Positions 34,335 to 43,450 are shown, counted from the stretch's first letter. The stretch: 58,899 nucleotides of DNA from Paenibacillus sp. A3 (GCF_001399685.1 NZ_JTHN01000052.1:1-58899), one strand, 5' to 3'. Translations and numbers: made by a program. The notes: generated by a model not told the origin, from the sequence alone.

Positions 34335-35458
34335 AGCGGATATTCCTGTGGGCGGCGGCGTATGTTCTGCTGGCCGTTATCGTCACCGGCTGTACGGGGG
34401 CGCTGAAATCGAAGACCGTTATTATTCCCGATGCGGAAGAAGGCCGCGAGCTGCAGAGCTTAGGCGAGACATTCGAAGTGAGCAAAATTTATAGGCTGCC
34501 GGAGAACGAGGAGGGCGAGCTGTACGGCTGGACCGACAAGGAGCATGTGCTTGGATATTTTAGTAAAAGAGGCCGGGAGCGAAGCTTCGAGCAGTTGGAC
34601 TACGAACTCAAGACCCGGCAGCCCTTGCCGGATATCCATGGATTTGTGCACGGCGTCAAAGTATCTGCGGACGGCGCGTATGCTTCGTTTTCCGTTCAGA
34701 CCGGCGGCAAAGAGAAATTAATGCTGCTTCGTTTGGCGGATCAAAAGCAAACCGTCCTGCGGGAATGGGCCAACAAAGAGGGTGTTGTCGTGTCGGGACA
34801 GATGTCGTGGTCGAATAACGGGCGTTACGTCTCCTTTGTGCAAGAGAACGGGAACCAGGAGGCTGTCATTGGCGTTTATGACGTGACGCGTCAGGAAGCA
34901 AAGGAATTCAAGTTCCCTGGAAAAACGGAGAACCATCATTTTTACTCCGTTCAGGTTTCGGATGACGGGGCGAGCGCGTTACTTTTCAAAATAGCGGCTC
35001 GTCAGGCATACATCGTTTTCGGTTCATTTCAGGGCGATGCCTTCGTAAGCCAGTATGAGCATCCCGTAAGCAGCGAGGGAAACGGCGATTTTGTGAATGA
35101 CGATCAAATCGTCTTTGTCGGGGAGGAAGGTTCGTTAACGTTATTCGACCGCCGGAATGCGAAGACAACGATTTTGCTTGAACGGAGCGGCGTGTTTCAG
35201 CTCTCGCGCGATCGCAAATATATCGCCTACTCCAAAGGCCGCGAAAATCTGTACGTGGCCAAGCTGCAAGGAAACAATATCATGAACGAAAAAGAAATCT
35301 ACAAGGGAATCGTTCCCGAGCAAATCGAGTGGAGTCCGGACAACCGGAGGATGCTGCTGAACGGCAGGAAATTGTACGAATCTCGTCCTGTCGTCAGCGC
35401 TCCGAGTCCCGCCCCTTTTTCCCAGAACAGCTCCTTTTTTATCATCGAATTTAAGTGA
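34331..35458 (+). CDS. Lipoprotein with predicted beta-propeller repeats
   Basis: Lipoprotein of 375 residues anchored at Cys21 (lipobox VIVTGC). The body shows repeated WD40/TolB-like blades, with words such as VSADGAYASFSVQ, MSWSNNGRYVSFVQ, VSDDGASALLFK, LSRDRKYIAYSK and EWSPDNRRMLLNG. It starts in the ATGA overlap with the sensor kinase gene, so it is likely part of the signalling unit, for example as an extracellular sensor that touches the kinase. The function is inferred from position. Confidence 0.8.
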   Translation: MKRIFLWAAAYVLLAVIVTGCTGALKSKTVIIPDAEEGRELQSLGETFEVSKIYRLPENEEGELYGWTDKEHVLGYFSKRGRERSFEQLDYELKTRQPLPDIHGFVHGVKVSADGAYASFSVQTGGKEKLMLLRLADQKQTVLREWANKEGVVVSGQMSWSNNGRYVSFVQENGNQEAVIGVYDVTRQEAKEFKFPGKTENHHFYSVQVSDDGASALLFKIAARQAYIVFGSFQGDAFVSQYEHPVSSEGNGDFVNDDQIVFVGEEGSLTLFDRRNAKTTILLERSGVFQLSRDRKYIAYSKGRENLYVAKLQGNNIMNEKEIYKGIVPEQIEWSPDNRRMLLNGRKLYESRPVVSAPSPAPFSQNSSFFIIEFK

Positions 35459-35520
35459 AGCGTCCCCGTGTCTTGCCGCGCATGAGGATAGCAGGTGTGG
35501 TTCAAGGTGAATATTTCTCA

Positions 35521-35558
35521 AAAAAAGTCCCGCCAGTACGACTGGTCAGGGACTTTTT
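35521..35558 (+). terminator. Terminator closing the two-component operon
   Basis: AAAAAGTCCC and GGGACTTTTT are perfect arms with an inner CCAGT/ACTGG stem. Confidence 0.85.
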
Positions 35559-35650
35559 GCGTTATTCAACTCTCACATTGTCCACAACGAAAACCTGAGG
35601 ACCCGTTATTTTGCCGGATTTTGTACCATGTTGTCTATCGTTGTCCATCT

Positions 35651-35707
35651 CGGTTACATTTTGTTTACAACTCGGAGAAGTTTTGGTAACAAGGCTGACT
35701 TATAACT
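35651..35707 (+). promoter_or_regulatory. Phased-repeat promoter element before the deacetylase gene
   Basis: Hexamers GTTACA (35653), TTTACA (35664) and GTAACA (35686) sit at multiples of 11 bases, with GAGAAG in the remaining slot, followed by TATAAC (35701-35706) as -10. There is no good -35 box. The layout resembles a Bacillus PhoP-type box and matches the element at 37905-37961 at 43 of 57 positions without gaps. Confidence 0.7.
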
Positions 35708-35746
35708 AGGTTCATGGAAACAAATTTCATAGAAAGGTAGAACGAG

Positions 35747-36502
35747 ATGAAGAGGACAAGACGACTGCTGCGTTTACGGATCGGTATCGTTGTGCTCGCG
35801 GTGCTGTCCGGCTATTTCATCGCCGATGCGATGCTTCCCCAGACGGAGGCAAAAGTTAGAGAAGTAAAGGGAGAGCAAATTCAGAGTCAGGCGAACCTGA
35901 AGCCGCCAAAGAAGGAGAAGCAGGTCGCATTGACCTTTGACGATGGCCCGGATGCGAAATATACCGTCAAAATTTTGGATATCTTGAAAAAGCATAAAGC
36001 AAAAGCGACTTTTTTTGTCGTCGGCTATCAGGCGGAGAAACACCCGGACGTTCTATCCCGCATTGTCAAGGAAGGGCATGCGCTGGGAAATCATACATGG
36101 AGCCACAAGGATCTGACCAAGCTGAGCGGGCAGCAAATCGAGAATGAACTCGTCAAGCTGAACAAGGTGATCCAAAACGCAACGGGCGAGTTCCCCAAGT
36201 ATGTCCGGACACCTTACGGAGCGGTCTCCAAAAAAGTAACCGAAGCCATCGAGCAAAACGGTCAGCATAATGTGCTGTGGAATGTCGATACGCGGGATTG
36301 GGCGGGAGCGACGCCGGAGAACATGCTGAAGAACGTCAAAGCGAATCTGAAGCCCGGGGGCATCATTCTGATGCACAGCTTCGGCGGCAAAAAGGGCGAT
36401 CTGAGCAATACGATCGAATTGCTGCCCAAGATGATCGAGGAGTTGCAGGAAGAAGGCTATTCGTTTGTGACGGTAGATGAATTGAAATTGAAAAGCTCTT
36501 AA
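35747..36502 (+). CDS. NodB-family polysaccharide deacetylase, membrane-anchored
   Basis: Extracellular deacetylase of 251 residues, acting on peptidoglycan or another N-acetylated polymer. An N-terminal membrane anchor or signal (about 10-28) is followed by the NodB domain with all motifs: TFDDGPD (63-69, metal Asp66), HTWSH (116-120, metal histidines), RTPYG (154-158), DTRDW (181-185) and LMHSFG with His210. RBS GAAAGG precedes the ATG. It stands first behind the phased-repeat promoter and leads into the sugar-transport genes 15 bases on. Confidence 0.93.
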   Translation: MKRTRRLLRLRIGIVVLAVLSGYFIADAMLPQTEAKVREVKGEQIQSQANLKPPKKEKQVALTFDDGPDAKYTVKILDILKKHKAKATFFVVGYQAEKHPDVLSRIVKEGHALGNHTWSHKDLTKLSGQQIENELVKLNKVIQNATGEFPKYVRTPYGAVSKKVTEAIEQNGQHNVLWNVDTRDWAGATPENMLKNVKANLKPGGIILMHSFGGKKGDLSNTIELLPKMIEELQEEGYSFVTVDELKLKSS

Positions 36503-36517
36503 CAGGAGGAACAGAAC

Positions 36518-37897
36518 ATGAGAAAAGCATGGCTAAGCCTAAGCGGCTGCCTATTGATGATTGCGGCGACGGGCTGCAGCGCCGGTGGAGGCCCTGGAGG
36601 AGCGGCGCAGCCGGAGGGTGGCCCGAACAAGAACGAAGCGCAAGCGGAAACGGCAAGCAAGACCGCCGAAGCCGCTCAAACGCAGGGCGGCAAAAAGACG
36701 GTTGTGCTCTCGACGTTTTTTGAGGACGATTTTTTCAAAGACGCGAAGCGCAAATATGAGGAAAAGCACCCGAATATCGAGATCCAGCTTCACTATGTCC
36801 CGACGGACGATAGTCGCGGCGAGGAGAATCTGGAAAACTTTATAAAAAAGACGAACACGCAGATGTTATCCGGGAAAGGGCCGGATCTGGTGGAGATGGA
36901 CCGATTGCCTATGGATACCTACGTGAATAAGAAAGTGCTTGCCAATTTGAGCGACATGATGGAGAAGGACCCCGAGTTCAAGAAGGATCAATATTTTCAC
37001 AACATCTTGGATGGGATCAAGCTGAACGGCAGCGTCTACGGGATGCCGATCAATTTCTTCTTGTACGGTCTTGTCGGGGACGAAGAGGCGATCCGGAAAA
37101 CGGGGGTGACCTTCGACGACGCCCGTTGGACCTGGAGCGAATTCAGCGAGACCGCCAAAGCGCTGGCGAAAAAAGGGGATCAGCGTTATGGTTTTATGAG
37201 CTATCCCGCCGGACTGTTAAATGAAATGGTGAAAAATAATTTTTCCTTGTATGTTGATCAGGTAAACCGGAAAGCTAACTTCCAATCTGAGCCCTTTATC
37301 AACTTAATGAAGCAAGTGAAATCGATGTTTGACGAGAAGGTCGTGACGGAAGAGCCGCGCCAAGCGTATTTCAGAATGACGGATATCGTCTCGCCCGCGG
37401 ATTATATTTTGACGCCGAAGGAAAATTTCGCTCAACCCAAGCTGTATTCCAGACCGAAGGGGGAGGGCCAAAAAGCCGGAGATTTTTTCCGGACTTACCG
37501 GACGATGGGCATAAACGAGAAATCCGCCGTGAAGAAGGAAGCCTGGGATTTTATCAAATTTCTGATGTCCGAGGAGATGCAGCCTTCACCGGAACGAGCC
37601 GGCTTTCCTCTGAACAAAGCCGTATTTCACAAGCAGGTGAAGCAATTGCTTCAAACCGGAACCGTCAAGGCTCATGAGCTCGGACCGCTCAAGGGCAAGA
37701 CGTTCAAAGTGACCGAAGCGGATTTTCAGGGATTGGAGCAGCATCTGTCGGGGGCCGTTTATCAGGTGGCGTTCAAGCCTTCCAAGCTGGAAGACATTAT
37801 TATCAGAGAGTCGGAAGCTTTCTTCAAGGGCCAAAAGTCCGCGGAGGACGTGGCAAAGCTAATTCAGAATCGGGCGACGACTTTCTTGAACGAATGA
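36518..37897 (+). CDS. Sugar-binding lipoprotein of a CUT1 ABC importer
   Basis: Family 1 solute-binding lipoprotein of 459 residues anchored at Cys20 (AATGC). A Gly/Ala/Glu-rich tether of about 40 residues precedes the binding domain (KKTVVLSTFFEDDFFKDAKRKYEEKHP). Other words are SGKGPDLVEMD, LNGSVYGMPINFFLYGLVGDEEAI and KEAWDFIKFLMSEEMQ. AACAGGAGGAAC lies before the ATG. It lies between the deacetylase and a disordered lipoprotein, with its permeases at 38676 and 39542. The sugar is unknown; a wall- or capsule-derived oligosaccharide is suggested by the deacetylase. Confidence 0.9.
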   Translation: MRKAWLSLSGCLLMIAATGCSAGGGPGGAAQPEGGPNKNEAQAETASKTAEAAQTQGGKKTVVLSTFFEDDFFKDAKRKYEEKHPNIEIQLHYVPTDDSRGEENLENFIKKTNTQMLSGKGPDLVEMDRLPMDTYVNKKVLANLSDMMEKDPEFKKDQYFHNILDGIKLNGSVYGMPINFFLYGLVGDEEAIRKTGVTFDDARWTWSEFSETAKALAKKGDQRYGFMSYPAGLLNEMVKNNFSLYVDQVNRKANFQSEPFINLMKQVKSMFDEKVVTEEPRQAYFRMTDIVSPADYILTPKENFAQPKLYSRPKGEGQKAGDFFRTYRTMGINEKSAVKKEAWDFIKFLMSEEMQPSPERAGFPLNKAVFHKQVKQLLQTGTVKAHELGPLKGKTFKVTEADFQGLEQHLSGAVYQVAFKPSKLEDIIIRESEAFFKGQKSAEDVAKLIQNRATTFLNE

Positions 37898-37904
37898 GAA
37901 GATC

Positions 37905-37961
37905 GGAAACATTTTATTTACAAGTTGGAGAAGTTTTCGTTACATCCTCCATTTATAACTG
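37905..37961 (+). promoter_or_regulatory. Second phased-repeat promoter element
   Basis: GAAACA (37906), TTTACA (37917) and GTTACA (37939) at multiples of 11 bases, again with GAGAAG in the gap, then TTTATAACT as -10. It is a near copy of 35651-35707 and should respond to the same regulator, giving the downstream half of the operon its own start. Confidence 0.7.
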
Positions 37962-38000
37962 AGAATAGGCATGGACAATAACAAAGGAGTGAGAGACAAG

Positions 38001-38597
38001 ATGAAAAAAACAGGAGTGCTACTGCTCAGCTTCACCTTAATCGCGATGTTGGCCGCTTGCAGCAGCGGTGCCGTTAAGCAAGGTAATAAGGGAGGCAGCT
38101 CTGCAAATCAGACAAAGACCGGGCAGCAGGACGGTTCATCGACGGAGGGCAAGACATCGACCGAGAGCAAGACGCTGTCGGAGGATAAAACCTCCACCGA
38201 CGATAAAACAGCGGCCGGAGATAAAGGGACGAACGATGAGAAATCGCCGGCAGGAGGCACGGCAGCTGCTGGCGCATCGCCCGGAGGCGGAGCGTCGTCC
38301 GGGGTTGGAGCGTCACCGGATGCGAAGGCTCCGGCGGAAAGCAAAGGAACGGCGGAGAGCAGGGCTTCTGCAGACAGCAAGTCTTCTCCGAGAGCAGCGG
38401 AGTCAAAAGGTACTGTGGTTTCTCCGGGAGCGGCACCGTCGTCAGGCGGAAAGGCGGGGTCGGAACGCAAGCCATCATCCGAATCCGGGCCGGTGAGAGG
38501 GAGCAAAGCTCCGGCGGAAGCGAAGCCATCCGGAACGGATCAAGTGCCGGCAGGCTCCGCGCCTGCGAGCGTAGTCCAGCCTGCGACGTCGTCGTAA
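38001..38597 (+). CDS. Low-complexity lipoprotein, probably disordered
   Basis: Lipoprotein of 198 residues anchored at Cys20 (MLAAC). Beyond it almost every residue is Ser, Thr, Ala, Gly, Lys, Asp, Glu or Pro, in loose repeats such as STESKTLSEDKTSTDDKT and AAGASPGGGASSG, with no hydrophobic core. It resembles a wall-spanning tether or glycosylated spacer. AAGGAG stands 11 bases before the ATG. It lies inside a sugar-transporter gene set, right behind the second phased-repeat promoter. I do not know a family for it. Confidence 0.75.
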   Translation: MKKTGVLLLSFTLIAMLAACSSGAVKQGNKGGSSANQTKTGQQDGSSTEGKTSTESKTLSEDKTSTDDKTAAGDKGTNDEKSPAGGTAAAGASPGGGASSGVGASPDAKAPAESKGTAESRASADSKSSPRAAESKGTVVSPGAAPSSGGKAGSERKPSSESGPVRGSKAPAEAKPSGTDQVPAGSAPASVVQPATSS

Positions 38598-38675
38598 ACA
38601 GGGGAAATTTGAACGAATAAAGGGCATGGACGCGGGGGCGCCGTTGGCTTTCCCGCGTTTTGCATGGAGGCCGGC

Positions 38676-39545
38676 ATGAAATTTCCCGCATTCCTCAAGA
38701 AAGACACGGTACTGGCTCTGCTGTTCCTTGCGCCGAGTGTTGGCGGGTTTGCGCTTTTTTATGCAATCCCGTTTGTAATGGGGCTCGTTTACTCCTTTAT
38801 GGACGGCACGATGGACGGAAAATTCGTAGGCCTCGCCAATTATCAGGAGCTGCTGGCCAGAGGTTCGTTTCTGAATGCCGCGTGGAACACCGCTCTCTTT
38901 ACATCCGTCAGCGTACCGTTGATGATCGCTATTTCTTTAGGGCTGGCGCTGCTTTTGAACGGAAATGTGTTTTTTCGCCAATGGCTGCGAACTGCCTATA
39001 TTTTACCGCTTGTCGTGCCGGTCGCCTCGATCGTGCTGATCTGGCAAATCGGCTTCGACTGGAACGGTGCGGTCAACGGGTGGCTGGACCGCTTCGGGAT
39101 TCAGCGGATCGACTGGATGAAATCGGAATGGGCCATCGTCGTCATCACGGCGATTTATATATGGAAGAACATCGGGTACAACATGATTTTGTTTTTGGCT
39201 GGGGTTCAAGCGATTCCCGAGAGCTATTACGAAATCGCCCGTCTTGAAGGGGCGGGGCCGTTCACGAAGCTGCGGATTACCCTTGTCTATTTAATTCCGA
39301 CGATGTTTTTCGTCGTTCTGATGTCGATTATGAATTCGTTCAAAGTGTTCAGGGAAGCGTACTTGCTGGCCGGCGGCTATCCGCACGACAGCATTTATAT
39401 GCTCCAGCATTACATGAACAATATGTTTCTTTCGCTCGATATTCAGAAGCTAACGGCGGCAGCAAGCCTTATGGTCGGCTGTATTATGATCATCGCGCTT
39501 GGATTATTCAGGATGGAACGCGGTTTCCGGAGGTTTATGGAATGA
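38676..39545 (+). CDS. Sugar ABC transporter permease (MalF/UgpA type)
   Basis: Six-helix CUT1 permease of 289 residues. The N-terminus KDTVLALLFLAPSVGGFALFY, the LPLVVPVASIVLIWQI segment and the EAA loop YYEIARLEGAGPFTKLRITLVYL are typical. ATG at 38676 is chosen because GGAGG is five bases upstream. It overlaps the next permease by four bases (ATGA). Confidence 0.93.
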   Translation: MKFPAFLKKDTVLALLFLAPSVGGFALFYAIPFVMGLVYSFMDGTMDGKFVGLANYQELLARGSFLNAAWNTALFTSVSVPLMIAISLGLALLLNGNVFFRQWLRTAYILPLVVPVASIVLIWQIGFDWNGAVNGWLDRFGIQRIDWMKSEWAIVVITAIYIWKNIGYNMILFLAGVQAIPESYYEIARLEGAGPFTKLRITLVYLIPTMFFVVLMSIMNSFKVFREAYLLAGGYPHDSIYMLQHYMNNMFLSLDIQKLTAAASLMVGCIMIIALGLFRMERGFRRFME

Positions 39546-40432
39546 AGCTGGGGGAGAAGAAAGCGGCGCTGCTGCAAAAATGGCTGATGACCTTCGTGCT
39601 GCTCGTCCTTGCTCTGGTGATGCTGTTCCCTATCGGGATTACCTTCACGAATTCGCTCATGACGGAGCGTGAGATCGGCATTAACTACGATCTGGTCGGA
39701 AAAATGCTGGGCGCGGATTCCGGAAGACAACACGAATTTGTCAATTTAAAGCTCATCCCCGATTGGGTATCGCTGGAGCAATTTAACAAAGTGCTGATCC
39801 AGTCTCCGAAGTTTTTGTTTCTGTTCTGGAACTCCGTGCTCATGGTCATGCCGATCGTATTCGGTCAAACGGCCGTTGCCGCCTTGGCGGCCTATGCTTT
39901 CGCCATGCTTCGGTTTCCCGGCAGGGACTCGTTGTTTCTTATTTATATTATGGCGATGCTGATGCCGTTTCAGGTGACGCTGGTACCTAACTATATTATG
40001 GCTGATAAGCTCGGCATCCTGAACAGCGTCGCCGCCATTATTTTGCCGGGCGTATTTGCGACCTACGGCGTATTCCTGCTGCGGCAGTTCATGCTGCACA
40101 TTCCCGCTCCGCTAATCGAAGCCGCCCGGCTGGACGGAGCGGGAGCCGGAACGATTTTTCTTACGATCGTTCTGCCGCTGGTGAAGCCGGGACTGGCGGC
40201 GCTGACGGTTTTACTGTTCGTAGATTACTGGAACATGGTCGAGCAGCCGCTTATTTTTTTGGAGGACCCGCTCCGGCATCCGCTATCCGTCTATTTGGCG
40301 AGCATTCAGGAGGGGGCGCGGGGCTTAGGTTTTGCCGCTTCTTTGCTCTACATGAGCCCGGTTGTTCTGCTGTTTCTGTATGCGGAGTCTTATTTTATCA
40401 GAGGAATCCAGTCATCCGGCATTAAAGGATAG
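39542..40432 (+). CDS. Sugar ABC transporter permease (MalG/UgpE type)
   Basis: Second CUT1 permease, 296 residues and six helices. The EAA loop is LIEAARLDGAGAGTIFLTIVLPLVKPG; FYAESYFIRGIQSSGIKG-like sequence closes the protein, as in other UgpE/MalG subunits. It is followed six bases later by a membrane-fusion protein gene, which is an unusual partner. No ATPase gene is present. Confidence 0.93.
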   Translation: MKLGEKKAALLQKWLMTFVLLVLALVMLFPIGITFTNSLMTEREIGINYDLVGKMLGADSGRQHEFVNLKLIPDWVSLEQFNKVLIQSPKFLFLFWNSVLMVMPIVFGQTAVAALAAYAFAMLRFPGRDSLFLIYIMAMLMPFQVTLVPNYIMADKLGILNSVAAIILPGVFATYGVFLLRQFMLHIPAPLIEAARLDGAGAGTIFLTIVLPLVKPGLAALTVLLFVDYWNMVEQPLIFLEDPLRHPLSVYLASIQEGARGLGFAASLLYMSPVVLLFLYAESYFIRGIQSSGIKG

Positions 40433-40437
40433 GAGAG

Positions 40438-41592
40438 ATGCATACGGTGGAGCCGCAAGGGATGGAGCTGGCGGAGGCTCGCAAAAAACGAAAAGTGGTG
40501 GCGGTTTCGGGGGCGTTCTTCGGTCTGCTGCTCGTGCTCACGTTATTCAGCAATACGCTGCAGGCGATCACGCTGCCCAAGGTTCGGACGGAAACACCGG
40601 TTAAGGGAAAGCTGGTTCACAGCATCGAAGCGAACGGTACGCTTAAGCCGGTAGAGGAAGCTGAATTAAAGAATGAGACCGGCTGGAAGGTGAAGGCCGT
40701 TCATGTCAAAGCGGGGGATGCCGTCGTCAAGGACCAGCCGCTGATTACGTATGACAGCAAACCGGCCGATCGGCAAATTGCGGATGAGCAAACCGCCTTG
40801 AAACAGCAAAAGCTGCAGCTGGAAGGGCTGTTCGAAAGCTTCGTCGAAGCGAACCGGACCGGGGATTCTACGGTGATCGGCAAGGCCAAGCGGGATATCG
40901 AATCGCGGCAGCTCGACATCGACGTCCGCGAACGCAAGATTCAAGCATTGCAAGAAGACTTGGCGGCCCAGCGTCAAATTGTAGCTCCGTTTGACGGAAT
41001 CGTCACAAGCGTCCGCGCGACCGAGGGGCTTCCTTCTACGCCGGGCCAGTCGGTTGTCCGCGTATCCAATGCGAGCCGGGGCTACGGAATGTCCGTGCCG
41101 GTGGCGGCCGACCTCGCAGCGCTTCTGTCCGTCGGGGAAAAGATTGAGGTGGAGGTAAAGGACCAGACGGTCCAAGTGATGGAAGGCCGGATTGAGGAAA
41201 TCACTGATACGCAAATGGAGATGGCAGGTGGCGTAGGGGAGAAGCAAGATGCACCTCCGGTCATGAAAACGATCCGCATTGCCGTTCAGGGCGAAGGCCT
41301 GAAAGGAGGGGAGCGGGCGGCCGTCCGGCTGCTAAAATCGGTGTCGGCTGACGAGCAGCTTGTGATTTCGAATGAGGCTATCCACAAGGATCGCGAGGGG
41401 AAATTCGTCTATGTGATCGAAGAGAGGAAAGGCCCGCTCGGCAACGGCTTTTATGTGCGCAAGAGCTATATTCGGACCGCCGATGCGAACACGAATCAGA
41501 CCGCCGTCCGGGAAGGCATCTTGCCGATTGATCAAGTCATCGTCGAAACCAGCGAGCCTTTGCAGGCAGGGAACCGGGTACGACTACAATAA
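40438..41592 (+). CDS. HlyD-family membrane-fusion/periplasmic-adaptor-like protein
   Basis: Adaptor-type protein of 384 residues with one N-terminal membrane helix (about 20-42). Two half lipoyl motifs (ELKNETGWKVKAVHVKAGDAVVKDQPL at about 78-103 and QRQIVAPFDGIVTSVRATEG at about 178-196, in short words) flank a coiled coil of about 65 residues. A beta-barrel and a C-terminal domain follow. Such proteins normally serve an exporter (MacB or RND type), yet none is encoded here; the gene closes a sugar-importer operon. GGATAGGAGAG precedes the ATG. It may link the importer or the lipoproteins to the wall. Confidence 0.82.
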   Translation: MHTVEPQGMELAEARKKRKVVAVSGAFFGLLLVLTLFSNTLQAITLPKVRTETPVKGKLVHSIEANGTLKPVEEAELKNETGWKVKAVHVKAGDAVVKDQPLITYDSKPADRQIADEQTALKQQKLQLEGLFESFVEANRTGDSTVIGKAKRDIESRQLDIDVRERKIQALQEDLAAQRQIVAPFDGIVTSVRATEGLPSTPGQSVVRVSNASRGYGMSVPVAADLAALLSVGEKIEVEVKDQTVQVMEGRIEEITDTQMEMAGGVGEKQDAPPVMKTIRIAVQGEGLKGGERAAVRLLKSVSADEQLVISNEAIHKDREGKFVYVIEERKGPLGNGFYVRKSYIRTADANTNQTAVREGILPIDQVIVETSEPLQAGNRVRLQ

Positions 41593-41597
41593 CGGGA

Positions 41598-41635
41598 AAG
41601 GCCCTTCCGCTAGGCGAAGCGGTAGGGCCTTCTTA
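41598..41635 (+). terminator. Terminator closing the transport operon
   Basis: AAGGCCCTTCCGCT pairs with AGCGGTAGGGCCTT, then CTTAT. Confidence 0.75.
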
Positions 41636-41659
41636 TAACGCAGCGACTGAGGCAGAGGG

Positions 41660-43372
41660 CTAGCTCTTAAACCGCAGCGTAATGTCATGCATTTCTTGAG
41701 CCATCTTCGTCAGCGCGTTGACGGCATCCGAAATTTCCTCCATCGTGGCGAGTTGCTCTTCCGAAGCGGCGGCTACGCTCTCCGTCCTTGAGAAGGCGGC
41801 TTCCGATATGCTCTTCATCTGATGAAGGGAAGCTGTGATCTGCTCGGTCCCGGCCGACATTTCCTCCGAAGCGGCGGATACCTCTTGCATTTGATTGGCT
41901 ACTTCCTGAACCGCAACCAAGATGTTGCGGAAGGCTTCTCCGGCTTCCTTCATGACGATACTGCCGTTCTCCACTTCCTGGCTTCCTTTGTCCATCGCCA
42001 CAACAGCCGTCTTGGTCTCGCTCTGAATCTGCTTAATGATGCCGGAAATTTGCTCGGCCGATTGGCGCGATTGCTCAGCCAGCTTCCGCACCTCGTCCGC
42101 CACGACGGCGAAGCCCCGCCCGTGCTCCCCGGCTCTTGCCGCTTCGATAGCGGCATTGAGAGCGAGCAGATTCGTTTGTGCGGAAATATCCGTAATGACG
42201 TCGACGATCTGTCCGATCTCTTGGGAGCGGATTCCCAATTGATTGACCATCTGAGCGGATTCACTGACCGAGGTGCGGATCAAATCCATCTGAGACACGG
42301 CATTTTGGATCGATTTGTTGCCTTCTGCCGCTTCTTTGGAAGCTTCTGCGGACATCGCGGAAACGCTGCTGGAAAATTCGGCGATCCGGTTAATGCCTGT
42401 AGCCATTTCCTCCATAGCCCGAACGCTTTCCGTCGTGCTTTGATATTGCTGGTCGGCGCCGCCGGCAATTTCTTGAATCGCCTGCACCACTTGGTTGGTC
42501 GATTGAGTGGATTGTTCGGAGCTGGCGAGCAATTGCTCCGAGCTGGCGGATAAATTTTGCGCTTCCATGCTGATCTTCACGATAAGCGTTCTTAAACCGG
42601 CGATCATCCCGTTAAAATCGTTGGTGAGCAGGCCGATTTCGTCTCGGGACCGATAGGTACCGCTAACCGTTAAATCCCCGTCTTGCGCTTGAGCCATCAA
42701 TTGTTGAATATGGCGGATCGGGCGCGTGATCATGCTTGCTATGCCATAGCCGATCAACGAGCACAGCAGCACGGCCAATAAAGTAACGACCACGATAACC
42801 GTCGTAGCGAATTTGGAGCTTTGAATGCTTTTCTCGTAGAACACTTTGGCGTCTTCTTCGTTGTATTTGACGACATTTTCCAGATTCTTGATCATATCGG
42901 CGCGGATCGGTTTGAAGGAGGTGACGTATTCTTTATACGCCTCTTCTTTATTGTTCGCGACCGCGAGCGCGTCGACTTTTTTCTTTGCTTCGTTATTTTT
43001 CGGAATCAAATTGATAAAGGCTTGGTACTGCTCCTGTGCCCGCTCCGATAACGGAAGCTGCTCCAGCTGCTTGCGCACTGCTTGGTTTTTGTCCCGCGTT
43101 TGGGTAATTTGCTGCTGGATTTGCTTGATGAACGCTTCGTCCTTGGTGAGCAGCATTTCTAGCTGCAGGGAATCCATCTGCGAGTTGCCGAACAGCAAAG
43201 CTTCGACAAGGGTGTTGGGAACCAGCTTCTCCTCGTACATGGCGCGCGCGTTGTTCCCCATCGTCTTCATGACCACGTAACCGGTAATGCCGATGACCAG
43301 CAGAAATACGATCGCGAGGCTGAGCAGCCCCAAGATTTTGGTGCGGATTTTTACATTTTGTAGAAACTGCAT
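41660..43372 (-). CDS. Methyl-accepting chemotaxis protein
   Basis: Chemoreceptor of 570 residues. Membrane helices lie at about 13-35 and 190-212, enclosing a four-helix-bundle (4HB_MCP) sensor. HAMP (about 212-265) and a long signalling coiled coil follow. The hairpin tip is conserved ([33 protein letters not shown] in parts). ATG at 43372 ([11 protein letters not shown]) follows GGAGG; upstream in-frame ATGs lie at or beyond that site. Expression is expected to be governed by the c-di-GMP riboswitch at 43451-43535, linking motility to second-messenger level. Confidence 0.95.
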   Translation of the reverse strand: MQFLQNVKIRTKILGLLSLAIVFLLVIGITGYVVMKTMGNNARAMYEEKLVPNTLVEALLFGNSQMDSLQLEMLLTKDEAFIKQIQQQITQTRDKNQAVRKQLEQLPLSERAQEQYQAFINLIPKNNEAKKKVDALAVANNKEEAYKEYVTSFKPIRADMIKNLENVVKYNEEDAKVFYEKSIQSSKFATTVIVVVTLLAVLLCSLIGYGIASMITRPIRHIQQLMAQAQDGDLTVSGTYRSRDEIGLLTNDFNGMIAGLRTLIVKISMEAQNLSASSEQLLASSEQSTQSTNQVVQAIQEIAGGADQQYQSTTESVRAMEEMATGINRIAEFSSSVSAMSAEASKEAAEGNKSIQNAVSQMDLIRTSVSESAQMVNQLGIRSQEIGQIVDVITDISAQTNLLALNAAIEAARAGEHGRGFAVVADEVRKLAEQSRQSAEQISGIIKQIQSETKTAVVAMDKGSQEVENGSIVMKEAGEAFRNILVAVQEVANQMQEVSAASEEMSAGTEQITASLHQMKSISEAAFSRTESVAAASEEQLATMEEISDAVNALTKMAQEMHDITLRFKS

Positions 43373-43403
43373 CTCACAAGCATCCTCCATTGCGTTAAAG
43401 TGC

Positions 43404-43436
43404 AATAAAAAAACCATCCCGAAAAAAAGGATGGAC
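43404..43436 (-). terminator. Riboswitch expression-platform terminator
   Basis: On the minus strand CCATCC and GGGATGG form a short stem around TTTTTTTC, followed by TTTTTTTATT, directly after the c-di-GMP aptamer and before the chemoreceptor. Confidence 0.75.
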
Positions 43437-43450
43437 GGATCCCAACCAAA

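Noticed and set aside
38108..38590. Tandem DNA repeat in the disordered lipoprotein gene
   Set aside because: The repetition is of composition and short words (AGC-AAG, GGA-GCG) rather than of units with fixed length.
38074..38691. A 205-codon frame opposite the disordered lipoprotein
   Set aside because: The plus frame has a lipobox and a ribosome site; the minus frame is a Pro/Leu/Ser-rich shadow of repeats. Because the plus protein is also low-complexity, I kept its confidence at 0.75.
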